From assembly GCA_038496675.1 (NCBI GenBank), contig CM076660.1:1240180-1304179 (forward strand): 64,000 nt of DNA, in the 5' to 3' direction. This document shows, one piece after another, positions 24,078 through 35,877 of the stretch (position 1 is its first letter; every line of letters starts with the position of its first letter). A program made the translations under genes and the position numbers. Below the pieces are notes generated by a model. The model saw only the letters and a list, made by a program, of their open reading frames with translations, was not told the origin of the DNA and searched no databases. The stretch is from Rachycentron canadum (lineage: Eukaryota > Chordata > Actinopteri > Carangiformes > Rachycentridae).

Positions 24078-24320
24078 CCTCCATGTGGTCTTTGATTATA
24101 AAGCAGGTCTAGGTTCTATATTGATACAGTGAAAGAATCAGAGAAAAGCTCACAGCCTGTATTCAGAAACTGAGCCTTAAAACCAGCCATCAGGACTTCT
24201 GGAACTTTGTGATGTCACAACAAAGCAGTCCCAAATTGGTTTCTCCAACTGAAATCTGCTAAACTTTTATTGGATCAATCAGAAAACTGTCAGCCAATCA
24301 GACGAGAGGAGGCTCAGAGC
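24078..24320 (+). repeat. Family B MITE body
   Basis: Directly continues the minisatellite: 'tgtggtctttgattataaag', 'ctcacagcctgtattcagaa', 'ctttgtgatgtcacaacaaa', and then the CCAAT-containing 'gtcagccaatcagacg'. The 3' terminal part present in the 56314-56803 copy is degraded or missing here. Confidence 0.85.
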
Positions 24321-27300
24321 CCTTCTGATGTTTTTCAGCATCATTTTTGGCCACAGCTCAACAGTAACAGCTGAGAGATGACAGGAAACAGGAGCTGAGC
24401 CAGACATGTTGAACCAAATGAGACATATGAAAAACATGATGGCAGCCCTGCATGTACCCTATGTTTACATACTGTGAGGCCCAGAAAATGTTGTTTCCAC
24501 CTGTTGGTTAAAAAGCGGCAAAAATCCAGCTTTTATTTTGAAAGGAGGAGTGTTTTCACTCATCAAATTGAGCAGATTACACCTGCACCCCTCGCACAAA
24601 GTGAGAGCCTTTAAAATAACAGGCAAGAGAATCCGTTTTGTTGGCTCAAATCTACTCATCCTCATCCTCTTCCTCTTGACGGCTCAAACCATCTGTTCTG
24701 ATTCTTTCCTCACCGTCGTTGGCATTAAAAATCGGTGCCTCTCAAATATTAACTTTCAGACTGAATAGTTGTTCGATTTAATCTTTTGTCCCCTATTTCC
24801 TCTGTAAACGGCCTTTAAATCAGCAGAATCACGTGTGTGTGTGTGTGTGTGTCTCCACGGCTTCACACACGTCCTCAAGCAAGTTTATGTTTTTATTCAA
24901 AAAGAAGCAGATGTGCAAATGTTAAGTGTGCAAGTGTGACCTGGCCTGAATAATCCTTCGAATGATGAAAGCCATATGTGTGCATAGATGCTTATAACAT
25001 ACATACACAGCCTTTAAAACATTGTGTGTTTGCACAGGTGCTTATTTGTCTGCTCCTGCGCCGCGCTGAAAATTACACCAAGTGATGAGCTGTTGACCGG
25101 CACTAATGCGAGTTTCCAAAGAGCCGCTCACAGAGCAGGGACCCTTCAAGTTGGACTTGACACGCATTTACATAATAGCTCAAAATACGAGAGGAGAGCA
25201 CGGCCCCGGACGGAGAAAATGCCAGGCGGCAATACGTGTCAACAAGTCTGATTATTCGACACACTGCCGCGCTCACTCCCACAAAACAGGCTCTCTCTGT
25301 GTTTGTGGTTACATGCTGATTAGTTTTAAGCTTTTGGATGTGATTAGGTTGGAAAAGTTTGTCAAGCTGTCGAGCAACAACATTATCGGAGCGTACGGGA
25401 GACGGTCGTGGAGCGTATTTCCTCACCGGGTTATGGCATAGTGTATGAGGCCTCCTCCAATGAAAAACAAGCCAAGACTCGTGTTAATATGTCCATCTGG
25501 TGTTTGTTTTAAAATGATGTGAGACATATCAGGAGCAAAATGAGCCATAGCTGCCAATTTCCACCAAAGAACTGCAGCGAACCAACCAACAGTCTCAAAA
25601 TATTCAGATGGCCACAAACCTGAGGAAAACAATCCCGTCAACACGTGGAGCAAAAGAAACTTGAAACCTTGTCAGTGCAGACAACATGAGTTAGCATTCG
25701 GACAGCCGCTAACGCTCACAAGCTAACACATAACATAAACGATAAAAGATGCTCATTAGGCGATCCGTTCTGACTGAGGCTCCAACATATTCGACTCGAC
25801 GATGCTGACCATCTGCAAGCATCCAGAAGTGAGAAAACATGAGCCTCGAGCTTGTTTTCTGTCTCCGCTCTCAGGCTTCATAGGTCAGTCAGCCAATCAG
25901 AAGAGAGGACCTGAGACAAGTGTCACGTCATCCATCAGTTTGGGAGCTGCTGTTTTGAAGCCTCCTGTGTGTAATTTGGCTGTCGGCCATATATGATATT
26001 GATTTGATATTCTATCCACAGCTAAAACTTTCTTTATGCTCGTCTGAGCACATCTCCCACAGAGGTCAGAGGTCAGAGAGGTTTAATGTTCTGCTGAAAG
26101 ACGTTTAAGTGATGTGGACGTGCGCCAACCTCGAAATGAATATTTAAAAAACTCATGAAATCCTGACGCACGCCCACTTACTGTGCATTTATACAAGATT
26201 TCCTGCTCGTATGCTGCGTGACTGCTTCCAGATTTGTGAAGTACACAGGTTAGGTTTAGTTCAAGGGCTTTCTGTGCACATGTACATTTTTGAACACACC
26301 GTACAATTTGTAGAAATAGCTTCGCATCCTGCTGCAAGCACAACTGTACCTGATGAACACCGCTTGCTGCTTTTATATTCATTATTCACACTCATCTCTG
26401 TAAATACAGTCGGTTTAAATATTTCATCGCTTCATACCCCTAACCTCCATTACCCACACCATTCTGTCTATAGCTTCTAGTCTCTCAAAGTCCTTGAGTT
26501 TAGCTGTAAATCAGATCTCATGTACATTCATGGATTTCTATTAAGAAAATTATTTCTCTGGGCTGGTGTCTGGATTTAGCCCTCATGTTCTCCAGCCTCA
26601 GAATTAATTCAGGAGATCATGAAACATCCCATAACCACAGACTTGACCGCTGCTGCGCTGTGTGTGGCATCCTGAACGTACGCATCGCCACACTGCAAGG
26701 TTTGGAGCCACAGAGCCACTTTAGTGCGGCAAGGTGAAACTCCTTGACTGGGAATTTACACGGACACCAAACAAGTCCACATCATCAACAACAACATCAT
26801 CAACAATAGCATCACGCTAACAAAAGGAAAGCAAAGCTTAAAGGTCCATTCGTGCCAAGAAAGGTAACGATAATTATATCATTAAAAAAATAGTTTGAAC
26901 TCCTCTGGATCCAAACGATGTAAACGTTATTGTTGGAATAAAACCCAGAGATATTTCATGAACAGTAGAAACACTGACAGCCGAACAAAATACATCTGAG
27001 TTCAGGCTGACTTGGAGGACGTTGGTCGTCATGGTTACGGTAATAAACACGTGGTTGAAGTTGTTGAACGGCCATAAAGCTTGTCACTTTATCCACTCAG
27101 ACACCTGACTTCCTTCTTTGATCCCGCCAAAATTACAAGGCAATAGCTGCGTAAGCTAACAATGTAGCATCTGCTAGCTACTACAAATAGTCGCTGAACT
27201 AGCCACGCTAACATGCTTAGCATGGTGATACTTAAGAAGGTACCATCCTTTAATGGCGATGCTTAAAGCTTTGAAGACCATAAACCTGCATTGGACTGAT

Positions 27301-28149
27301 GGTGGATGTCTTTACCGAGCAGGCCTGAGAGGACCTTTAATCCCAAGACCATCACCTGGGGGGAGGGCGGAGCTACAAGAGCAAGGGGGCGTTTCGTTCC
27401 CTGGTTTGCTTTCTCCCATTTCACGCGCATCTGCCACATCTCAAATGTTTTCCCTGCCCCATCATCTCCAGACAGACACATTAAAAACATTATAGCGCTG
27501 CGAGTGCAGCGGCGGTCTGTCAGAACACACGGCTCAGCATCTGAGAAACTGCTCTCTGATTTATGTAGATCTCATATTAAAGCCTCGCTGTGGAGCAGAC
27601 CTCATGTATTATTCACAGCAACAGCCATGTGCGTGTGTTTTTATGTGCTACGTGTGTGTGTGTTGTACTCTGTTGCATCTGTATCTGACTCATCACAGGC
27701 ACAGTGGATTACTAAGCAGAGAGAGAGAGAGAGAGAAAGAAAGAGAGAGAGAGGTTAAGACAGACAGAGGCAGTGAATAGTAAAACTGAAAGTAGGCAGA
27801 GGGAAAAACACTCAAACTCATCTCATCCGTTGAAAAGGTGGTAACAGTCCTGCAGACGTGGATGGAGCGTGGAAGGATCTGATCATGACCACGGCATCTT
27901 TTACTATTATTATGCACATACTTTAATGTAACAGTCCATGTTACTTTTATGGAGGTAAATTTTTTCTATTTTGATTTTTCACTGCTCATTAACTGACTGG
28001 TTAAACCGACTGTGTCCTCAGCTCATAAAATCCCAGACACCTGCGGCCAGATGGATGAAGGATGTACTGCAAAGCAGTTCTCTTAAGAAGACTGTGCATT
28101 TTACACATTTCACATTATTGATTACAGTTGTTTATTCTGTTTGTATGTG
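24321..28149. other. Intronic sequence, no gene seen
   Basis: There is a GT tract at 24833-24852, a (GA)n-rich tract at about 27719-27752, and a family H module at 25885-25995 (listed separately). Overlapping frames at 25103-25441, 26083-26480 and 27253-27758 occur on both strands and have no domain-like content. Confidence 0.45.
25885..25995 (-). repeat. Repeat module H copy
   Basis: Read on the minus strand, it contains 'tggccgacagccaaattaca', a 'ggaggcttc' block and a 'cagctcccaaactgatgg' block. The same order occurs at 39395-39480 and more loosely at 48118-48232 and 56230-56275. At 39 and 56 kb the module is fused to family C. Confidence 0.65.
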
Positions 28150-28672
28150 TGCACAGTGAAACCCCTTGCAGATGGTCCAGGATGCAGGAGCCTGTCTGGC
28201 CTTCAATCAGCCCTAAAGGCCACACGTCCCTTTCCTACTCATTGACCTACACTGGCTACAAGTTCAGGTCACTAATGCCGCCTTCAGAGTGAAGACTGGG
28301 TCTGCATCGCCCACTTGACCTCAGTCATTCAGCCCTATGCTCCTTCTTCACCACCGTTTCCCTCTAGGAAACATGGTCTGTCATCACCATCCTTGCGAAC
28401 GAGGCAATCTCAGTTCTTGTCTGTTGTTTGGAACGAATCCCATCGGAGCAAGGACGTCCCTCTCTGTCTTCAAGAAGCTCTTGAAAACTCATCTCTTCTC
28501 CAAAAAAACCCCAACATGTCCAAGAAGCACTTTTGACCTGATCTCCTGCACTTATTCAATCGATGTAGTCCTTAATACTGACACCAAGGCGTCTACTGCA
28601 CTAAAGCTTTACTGATGTCCCTCATTGTAAGTGGCTTTGGATAAAAGCGTCTGACAGATGAGCAAATGCATT
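28150..28672 (+). pseudogene. LINE ORF2 C-terminus and 3' tail, degenerate
   Basis: Translation in shifting frames gives 'MVQDAGACLAFNQP' (equivalent to the VQNAAARLV block of fish LINE reverse transcriptases), 'LIDLHWLQVQ' (LHWLPV block) and 'SVFKKLLKTHLFSK' (the usual LINE terminal SFKRLLKTHLF block). The 3' tail follows ('taagtggctttggataaaag', then 'cgtctgacagatgagcaaat'). Stops and a frameshift between blocks show it is dead. The order is that of the C-terminal end of ORF2 in L2/Rex1-like non-LTR elements; the clade is not certain. Confidence 0.88.
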
Positions 28673-28903
28673 GACATTGGAGGCGTCCCTGCATTTGAAC
28701 TCTATAAATAAGACTCTGCTGATTGTGCTCTGTGTGATATCAACCCAGCAGTGATTGGCCAGGGACCAAAATCACAGAGACAAAATATATAAATAAATGA
28801 ATCTATGCTCTGATCCTCATTTAAAAAGGTCCATATTTGAGCTTCTCTGCTCCAGTCGTTTTGTTCTGTTTTGTTTCACTGTACCGGGATCGTGGCACAG
28901 CTC

Positions 28904-28932
28904 GGAGGAGGAGGAGGAGGAGGAGGAGGAGG
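28904..28932. repeat. (GGA)n microsatellite
   Basis: Nine to ten perfect GGA units on the plus strand. Confidence 0.95.
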
Positions 28933-29231
28933 TTTCATCCTTCAGTTCTGGTTCGCAAAGACTAAATGTGCCCCAGATGGAAAGAACAATGGTGCTGTTG
29001 TGTTTTTATGAGATGGAAACAAGCTGAAAGTTGTGATAAAGAGCCACAAATGCCACACTGGTATAAAAGTCACTTCCTGCAGCTTTCGCAATATTTGCAT
29101 ATTTGACTCAGTTATTAAGACATCACCTTAGAAAGCCTCTGACCAGTCCTCTGACCTGAACAACCAACAGGTCCTTTTCGTCAACGCTTTGATATGACCC
29201 ATAACTCACAACTGTTACACCAGAGACCCGA

Positions 29232-29333
29232 GTCCCGTCTGTGGTTGAGGGAACAAAAAGCCCTTTGGTTAAGTTGGGGTGGTTTCTGTTAAATGTCTGA
29301 AGTCACAGTGAAGCTTTTCTGCTTTAAATCGGC
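29232..29333 (-). repeat. Dispersed repeat family F copy
   Basis: Reverse complement of 17225-17331 with only a few mismatches, including 'acaaaaagccctttggttaa'. Confidence 0.85.
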
Positions 29334-29819
29334 GTACGCCACCTTCATCAGCACGGTTACTATAACAACAGTCACGTCTCGGTCAGGTTTAGGAAACGAT
29401 GGCGATTCAGGTTAACAGACCTAACGCTGATGACGTAATAACCTTCTGGCAGACGACCTATGGGCTTGTTTCCTACCGTGACTGGTTACGTTCAAACAGA
29501 CTCTCGTTCAAAACTTCATCTGCAAACGACTGAACAAATTTGAAAAACCAGATATTTTCAAAATAAGATCATGTCAGTTTATTTTCATTCATTTTTTTAT
29601 TTATCTTATTTGTGGATTCATTGATATTTGACAATGTTTGTCTGATTTATCAATATATATTTACGTATTTATTGTTTGTTACCAGTGTTGCTGCATCAGC
29701 TGATGAGTTTCAATCACAATTATTGATGATTAATCTTCATGTTTTGACAGGTTCACCTCTATTCACTGGTTTCAGCAGTTTAGTTTTATCGTAGTATAAT
29801 TTAATATCCATATAATCCA

Positions 29820-29950
29820 TCTATGTAGTAGCGACGACACAGCGCTTTTCCCTTCGCTCCTGTCGTCATTACTACGACCGCTAGATGTCACCTAGCAACA
29901 AAACCGAACGGTGAGCTCATAGTAACCTGCCGGCAGACGACGACCGACGG
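29820..29950 (+). repeat. Dispersed repeat family G copy
   Basis: It resembles 11840-11970 through 'ttttcccttcgctcctgtcg' and 'gctagatgtcacctagcaac'. This copy has more CpG than the other, consistent with different mutational decay. Confidence 0.6.
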
Positions 29951-30137
29951 GCTCATCCTTTACACGAGGATAAACCGCAGAGGTCAACAGGCACTTGAAC
30001 ACCACAAACTGCAGCTGACGTTCACACATTGATTCCAGAGCCGCAGCTCAAACCCCAACAGAAGCGTCATGAATGAATGACGAAGAGGAACAAACGTGAC
30101 GGGTGAAAATGAAGAGACAATTGCAGACACAGGGTTG

Positions 30138-30173
<36 letters not shown>

Positions 30174-30391
30174 GATGAAGAGCCCGGGACATGATGAGCA
30201 GAGCTGCTCAAATATTCATGATAGATGGGTTCGTGTCCCTTCCTGCTTCACACTGCCGTGAGCTCAGTTTCAAACAGGCAACAAAGAAATCATTCAATAG
30301 AAATGTTTGCATTAGTTGACATCGGACTGAAATGACCATCGCTTCGATGGTAACTGACATGGTGAATAAAAGCAGGGGCGGGTTGACTTAC

Positions 30392-30577
30392 TATGGTGAA
30401 GTTCATGACCTTGAGGATCCAGATAGTTAGCGCCAAGTTGACCAGGATCAGGATCATCAGCAGCAGGACGAAGAAGTAAAGGCAGCGTTTCCTCCAGCCG
30501 TATATTCCCACTTTGTACACTTGTGGTTTCTCTGAACTCTGGACATTGTTCCTATGAGTGCACTGTTCTTGGGTCAT
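30392..30577 (-). CDS. sgcd: Delta-sarcoglycan, N-terminal coding exon
   Basis: The exon encodes 62 residues: a short polar N-terminus (MTQEQCTHRN...), then the family signature VYKVGIYGWRKRCLYFF and a single hydrophobic helix (about residues 33-56, VLLLMILILVNLALTIWIL), ending in KVMNFTI. Delta-sarcoglycan is a type II membrane subunit of the sarcoglycan complex, which stabilises the dystrophin-glycoprotein complex at the muscle sarcolemma. The exon carries the cytoplasmic tail and the anchor. The YFFVLLLMILILVNLA and NFTI segments favour delta over gamma (YLFVLLLLIILVVN, then MWFS) and zeta. On the minus strand it is bounded by 'cttccccctcag' immediately before ATG and by ATA|GTAAGT. The end is in phase 0, as expected before the Asp-Gly-Met-Gly exon. 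The open frame continues past 30392 only into intron. The ectodomain exons lie beyond the window or were not recognised. Confidence 0.97.
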
Positions 30578-30616
30578 CTGAGGGGGAAGCAGACAGAGGA
30601 GAGAGCAGGCGATTAG
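30578..30616 (-). other. sgcd: Splice acceptor region of the sgcd coding exon
   Basis: On the minus strand it reads a branch-point-like CTAAT about 35 bases upstream, a nearly pure pyrimidine tract ('ctctctcctctgtctgcttc') and then CCCCTCAG directly before the ATG. The acceptor abuts the start codon, so the exon contributes an internal ATG of its own. Confidence 0.85.
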
Positions 30617-33034
30617 AGGCTGATGTCACCTACTGATCTGTGTGATCAATTTGCAGCTCTGGGTAGTCGTGACCTCCTTTACATTTGTTCCCTGCGGGCT
30701 GTTACGGGCCCTGTGCATTGAATTAAAACTACATTATTAGCATTTTCTTCAGCAGAACAAGCTGTAAACACAACATTTTATTATATTATCATCTAATAAA
30801 GTTGTTATGGTGAACATGTCAGCAGATTTGTCTGACAAACACAACCTAATCACTCATTAGAGGTTGTTTTTATGAATGCACATCCAGTATTCATCCCACT
30901 TTTTCCACGATAGTCCATCAGCTGGTCACCACTGGTCGGGTGGGGAGGGTACAGCCAGTTTATCAGAGCATGACAAAGTGCTGATCTAAATGAGATGAAT
31001 GGACTTTAAAGGCTTAAAGTCTAAACTTTTTTTTTTTTTTTTTTCCCCAACCCATGGTTGTCGCCCTGCTTATCGCAAGCTTTGGGTCTTTGCACCTTTA
31101 ATGCTACGGTGCATTCGTGCAGCAGGTTTCCATTAAAAAATAACCACCTCTGCCTCGACGCTGCCTCGTATCTCTCTGCAGCTGCGTGTATGAACAGGGG
31201 GTTAGAGACGGAGTACAATCAAAGGACGTCTCAGGGATCAAGAGGACAGCAGGAAGCACTGGCATCTCATATTGGAGTCTTTCTTTTTTGCACAGATTAG
31301 TAATTAGACAGTGTTGCTGCAGCTGCACTTGCAGAAATATCAAACACTACTCTGTCAAGAGAAAATGATACTGGTGGGATGGATGTGTCAGTCTGTATCG
31401 ATCGGCCAGGGCAAAACAAACCCAACAGGCGTCTCAGTGATTTGCTACGCAGACTTTGCAGGTTGCAGCCCCTGAATTGGGATGCCGCTTGCAGGTAGTA
31501 ATGACACAAACATTTTACAGCCCCCCCCCCCCCCCCTCCGTTAGACTGTATATTCAGCCATTATTTGCACCTGCTGGGCCACCATGATGGAGCCCGTCAT
31601 GGCTGCCCAGAGATTTGTGATGCAACCGCGGAGCCTCCGTGGATAAAACGATGATGACATAAGAGATGGGGCTCATCTGACTGTTAGTCCAACATGCCAT
31701 AAACATTCCTCATGCATACTCCAACACTGTCTGTGGAGCCACTGACCAGCCGCTCGGTTCTGGCACAATGAAAGACAGTTTAGATGGCAATCACATTGAT
31801 TGATTGCCCCATAAGTGGTCTATAACTCCATTATACCCCCTCTGCCCCATTGATGTGCTGATAGCGCCGATTAATGATGATTCTAATTGTCCGCCTGTGA
31901 AGACGAGGAGGCATTGTTCACTTCACGCGCCATAATAATGGCCTAATAACTCTGTGGAAAAATACAATTTACTGTCCTCTGCGCTTCAGAGTGCGCACCT
32001 CAGACCACCAAAGCCAATCGTTTTTGACAACCACACACATTACCCACTAACTGAAACAAATGGTGCAGGAGAGAGAGGGCGCCCCGGTGAGAAAGTGCTG
32101 AAAGCTACAGAGGAGACTCCAAAGCACCAGTCAGCATAAAAAAAAAAAAAAAAAAAGGAAGGAGAAATCTCATTGTGCATGGTCGGGTTTTCCTTTTTTT
32201 TTTCTATTTGATGGGAGATGCCGAGAGATGAGGGGGCACGTCTGGGCTGATAGAGAAGAGGGAAATCAATGCTGTGAGAGTAAACAAAGCTGCTCTCAAC
32301 AACCGTGGCTGCGCTCTTTACTGGGATAAAAAAAAACAACATAAAGTTTCGGGTCCTCTAGAGGCTGAAATTTTCATTTTTCCCTGCAATATGAAAGCAA
32401 GAAACAGTGACTCTGCCAGAACCCGTGTTCGTGCTATTTAATGGTTAAATACCTTGTGGCATTTATTTCCGTCTATTGTTCTGGCTGTGAGACGCCGCCT
32501 TTAAGCTCCAATTAACTCGGCTACTTAATTCAACCAGGAAGAAAACGGCAATGAATGAGCACCAGACACCAGACCGAACTAGAATTACCCCTTATGCCTC
32601 CACCAACTGGCCAAGTTACGGGAAATATGGTCAATACCTCTCCTTCTGTTCCTCAGTTACAGCCTGTAATAATGTCCGCACATTATGATGTCACAGTGAA
32701 GCTGCTTTTAGACTGCTTGGATATAAAAGGTCACTAGCGTATGACAGTGGCTTCTCAGCCTCCAAAGATAGTGCAAGTGGGTCGACAAATCATTTGTGAA
32801 ATGTTTTAAAACAAAATGATCTTTAGAATCTATCTTTAATCTTTGATTTAAGGCCAAGGATAAGCCAGTGATAGAATAGATCAACATGGATAGCTTGTTA
32901 GCAACAGGAGGAGTTAAAAGGAAAAAAAAGTCAAGAGAAGGATGATGAAAAAGGAGAACAAAAAAGAAAAAAAATGAGCTTCCTACATGTTTCCATTGCT
33001 TTATATCGTGGTCAAATGTCAACTGTCTACATTT
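30617..33034. other. sgcd: Intronic sequence with a candidate conserved non-coding block
   Basis: It holds poly(T) at 31028-31044, a 16-C run at 31521-31536 and poly(A) at 32139-32156. The segment about 31545-32030 lacks repeats and has TGATTGATTG (31797-31806), 'gattaatgatgattctaatt' and 'cataataatggcctaataac'. This type of sequence is often conserved non-coding DNA, but conservation cannot be judged from one sequence. Confidence 0.45.
31521..31536. repeat. Poly(C) homopolymer
   Basis: Sixteen consecutive C on the plus strand (poly(G) on the sgcd sense strand). Confidence 0.97.
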
Positions 33035-33262
33035 TTGAGTTTCAAGGTGGTTCGGGCATCCGATAAGGGTGATGCCTCCTGGGATCCTTCCTCTGGAGGC
33101 TTTCTGGGCCCTGGAGGGACGACATATCCCATCTGGCCTGGGAATGTCTTAGGATCCTACAAGAGCTTGAAATCTGGGGAGAGGGAATTTCCTGCTAACC
33201 CTGCAGCCACCGCGACCTGACCCCAGATAAGGAGAAGAAAACGGACGGGGCAACAACAGACG
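33035..33262 (+). mobile_element. RTE/Rex-like LINE 3' end
   Basis: The ordered blocks 'ggttcgggcatccgataagg', 'ccctggagggacgacatatc', 'ccatctggcctgggaatgtc', 'gggagagggaatttcctgc' and 'cgcgacctgaccccagataa' reproduce the C-terminal coding/3' end of a very common fish LINE. Its intact copies encode 'LAWERLG' in this place and end in a short tandem repeat. Here the tail is 'gacggacggacaaac'. Frameshifts make it non-functional. Confidence 0.8.
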
Positions 33263-35877
33263 GACGGACAAACAAGCCAAAAACATCGCTGATTGAAGAT
33301 AAAGCTGGAGTCTAATCTATCAATGGTTATATTATATGTTTATGTTGATGGTGATAATAGTTTCTACTGCAAATTTTAAACCTGATGCTTCATGAAAGAT
33401 CAGAATCCTCATCTGTGGAACATTTACATCCAATTTCATTGCAAACGTTACATCCAAGTGCAGAAGAAGCGACAACTTCCCAAGAGAAAACATTCTGGAT
33501 GAAGCTCAACATGTTGCTAATAATCACTCGTCCCCCAGAAACATCTGAGATTGAGCTCACAGCTTTCCTTCAGACTTATTCAAATACAAACACGAGCGCG
33601 ACGACAAACAGCTGGGCGAGCTAAAAGCAACTGGGACCGTTTGATCAGCTCTTTTAGTTAAATTCTCATGGAGATCTTGTGCAGCTTGTGAGTGTGGATT
33701 AATAACACGCCTCATCCAGCATCGGAAGATCCCTCTCTGCTTCCATCTGCGAGCACCTGCCACGGCGCCGACCGTCCAAACCCGGCTGTGACTCATGGCA
33801 GACACACTGTGTTTACCCCCGGTCCTGTCCAATCACCCGTTTGAGCGGGATCCAGTCAAGCTGACGGGACCACTGACATTTGTTTACAACAAGAAGCTTC
33901 ATTATGAAAAGAAAAGAAAAAAAAAAAAACCCACACACTAGATACAAACACTGACGGGCAGGTTTTTCCATTTCCTCTCTTCACATTTGTTTATTTTTCT
34001 CTCGTCTGGCGTGACGGGCTCAGATAAACTGACCCTGGAAAACTGATATGGAACTAAAACTTGAAAATGAAACAGATCATGCAAGAGAAATGAAAAAAGT
34101 CCCGCAACGTCAAAGGAACAGCATTCGATGAATTAGGAAGGATATGTTTTTATGAACTGTAAAACTAACACTTACTTTAAATTGTACAGTATGAGAAAGT
34201 AACCACACTACCTCAATAAACTCTAATCAAAAATCCAAATACAATAATAGTTTTGAAAGTTTTAGAAACCTGCTCATTGCTTGATTTCTTCCACACACAC
34301 ACTGTATTACATTATGGATCTGCTGCCCTCACAAAGTGTATCACAAATCAAATAAATGTACTGCAATAATGAAATATAACTCCTCTTTCCCTCTGTGCTT
34401 TCTACAGTCACCATTCATACACAAAGAGTACTGATAGCTTTCCAATAAGCTCTCAGGCTACAGGCTGACAGAGAAAAGAAAATGGTGCTTGGTTACAAGC
34501 TAAATAATGGCCACTCTCATAAGAGTAGAGGTGTGTGTGTGTTAAGAAAGCAGAGTTGAAGAGCCTGAGAGGAAGAAAATAAGTGGCAAATTGGAGGCAA
34601 ATCAAATCATTGGCCTTTTGGAGTCCCACCCCCACCACCCCCACCCCACCGCTGCCATCCAACGGCGCCTTTTGTTCAGCCAACTATTCATTCAGAGAGC
34701 CAGAAGAAAACCCAACGGTCCAAAAACAAAGTCTGTCTCTGATTAGAGAGAGAAATGAGGTTTTACAAAATGTTATTGGTTATTCCTGCTGCCAAATAGC
34801 CAGGCAGCTCCCCCATTAGGACTTTTATAGACAACATGTGGATCGGTACCAGGAACCCGACGGCTATTGCCAATGGATACGCCATTACCGGGGCTCGTAC
34901 ACCTCCGAATGTATGAATACACAAAATGGCCGACAGCCAGAGGCGGTTTATTGGCCGTTGCAGTGTGTGGGCAAACAGGCATGTGGAGAAATGTGATCGG
35001 CTGCCTGAGAACGTTTACTAAACATTTCACTGACTTCTGGTTTAGCGTGATTGAACATCGTCATCTCCGGTAGCTAAAGACAGAAGCAGGAGCCTCAGCT
35101 CTTTTCTAAATGGGTTTAGGGTTTTGTTTGGATGAACTGTGCCAACAGGCATTTTCCCCCTCCTCCATACATAGTCACCACAAGTATTGGTTTTTCCGTA
35201 ATGTGACCACCTCGGCCGTTAACCAGGGCTGAAGAGATCCAGTAGCTACTGTCCTGAATTGCTCCCCACCACTCCTACATCACTATTAACTGTCCTCTTC
35301 CTTGGACTGGAGTGGCCCCGAGAGCAATTCTTTTTTTATTGCGTGGCTGAAGCACCAGAACCCCAGTACAAGTTTTTATTTTTCCCTTTATAACCCCTCA
35401 ACATCAACATCAACAACAACAACAACAACAGCGGAGGCAGCAGCAGCTGAGAGTATCAGAGATGCAGTTCAGGCCGGTGGAGGCGAAGAGCAGAAGAAAT
35501 CTGATGAAACTCTGATGAAAACGGCTTCTTCGCCAAACCATCCACATGTTTATCACAACATCAGTCCTGTGGATCTATAGAAGACAAACCACGATTCTCA
35601 TAAAATATGCATTTACATTTATCAACAAAATATAAACCTGTTTCTACTACTGCTATGACTTTAACCACTCCTGATGATAAGGATCTTAAGTTATACAGCA
35701 TTTCCCGCCAAAAAAAGAATAAAGAATAAAGGATATTAAAGTACACAACAGATACATTAACGGATACAAGATGAAGACTCTCAGTACAGAGTATATGAGT
35801 CATTTTAGGTTTATAAGAATGAAATGCACAAGTAAGAAAAGTTGATGAAAAGTTTTGACTAATCAATAGTAAACCAA
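33263..35877. other. Intronic sequence, no gene seen
   Basis: There is a (CCACC)n-like patch at 34625-34650 and a (CAA)n microsatellite at about 35398-35430 followed by CAG-like codons. These make the open frame at 35302-35580 look protein-like, but the serine/threonine runs are simply the microsatellite. Confidence 0.45.

Larger units (their letters stand above)
28673..30391. other. Intronic sequence next to the sgcd exon
   Basis: It includes a (GGA)n tract (28904-28932), the reverse family F copy (29232-29333), family G-like sequence (29820-29950) and a 29-T homopolymer (30138-30166). No splice-flanked coding block was found. The first bases of this stretch next to the exon (minus strand GTAAGT) are the donor site. 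Confidence 0.6.

Noticed and set aside
30290..30391. Extension of the sgcd frame beyond NFTI to 30290
   Set aside because: ATA|GTAAGT is a consensus donor at the conserved exon end; the extra 33 residues are intron read-through.
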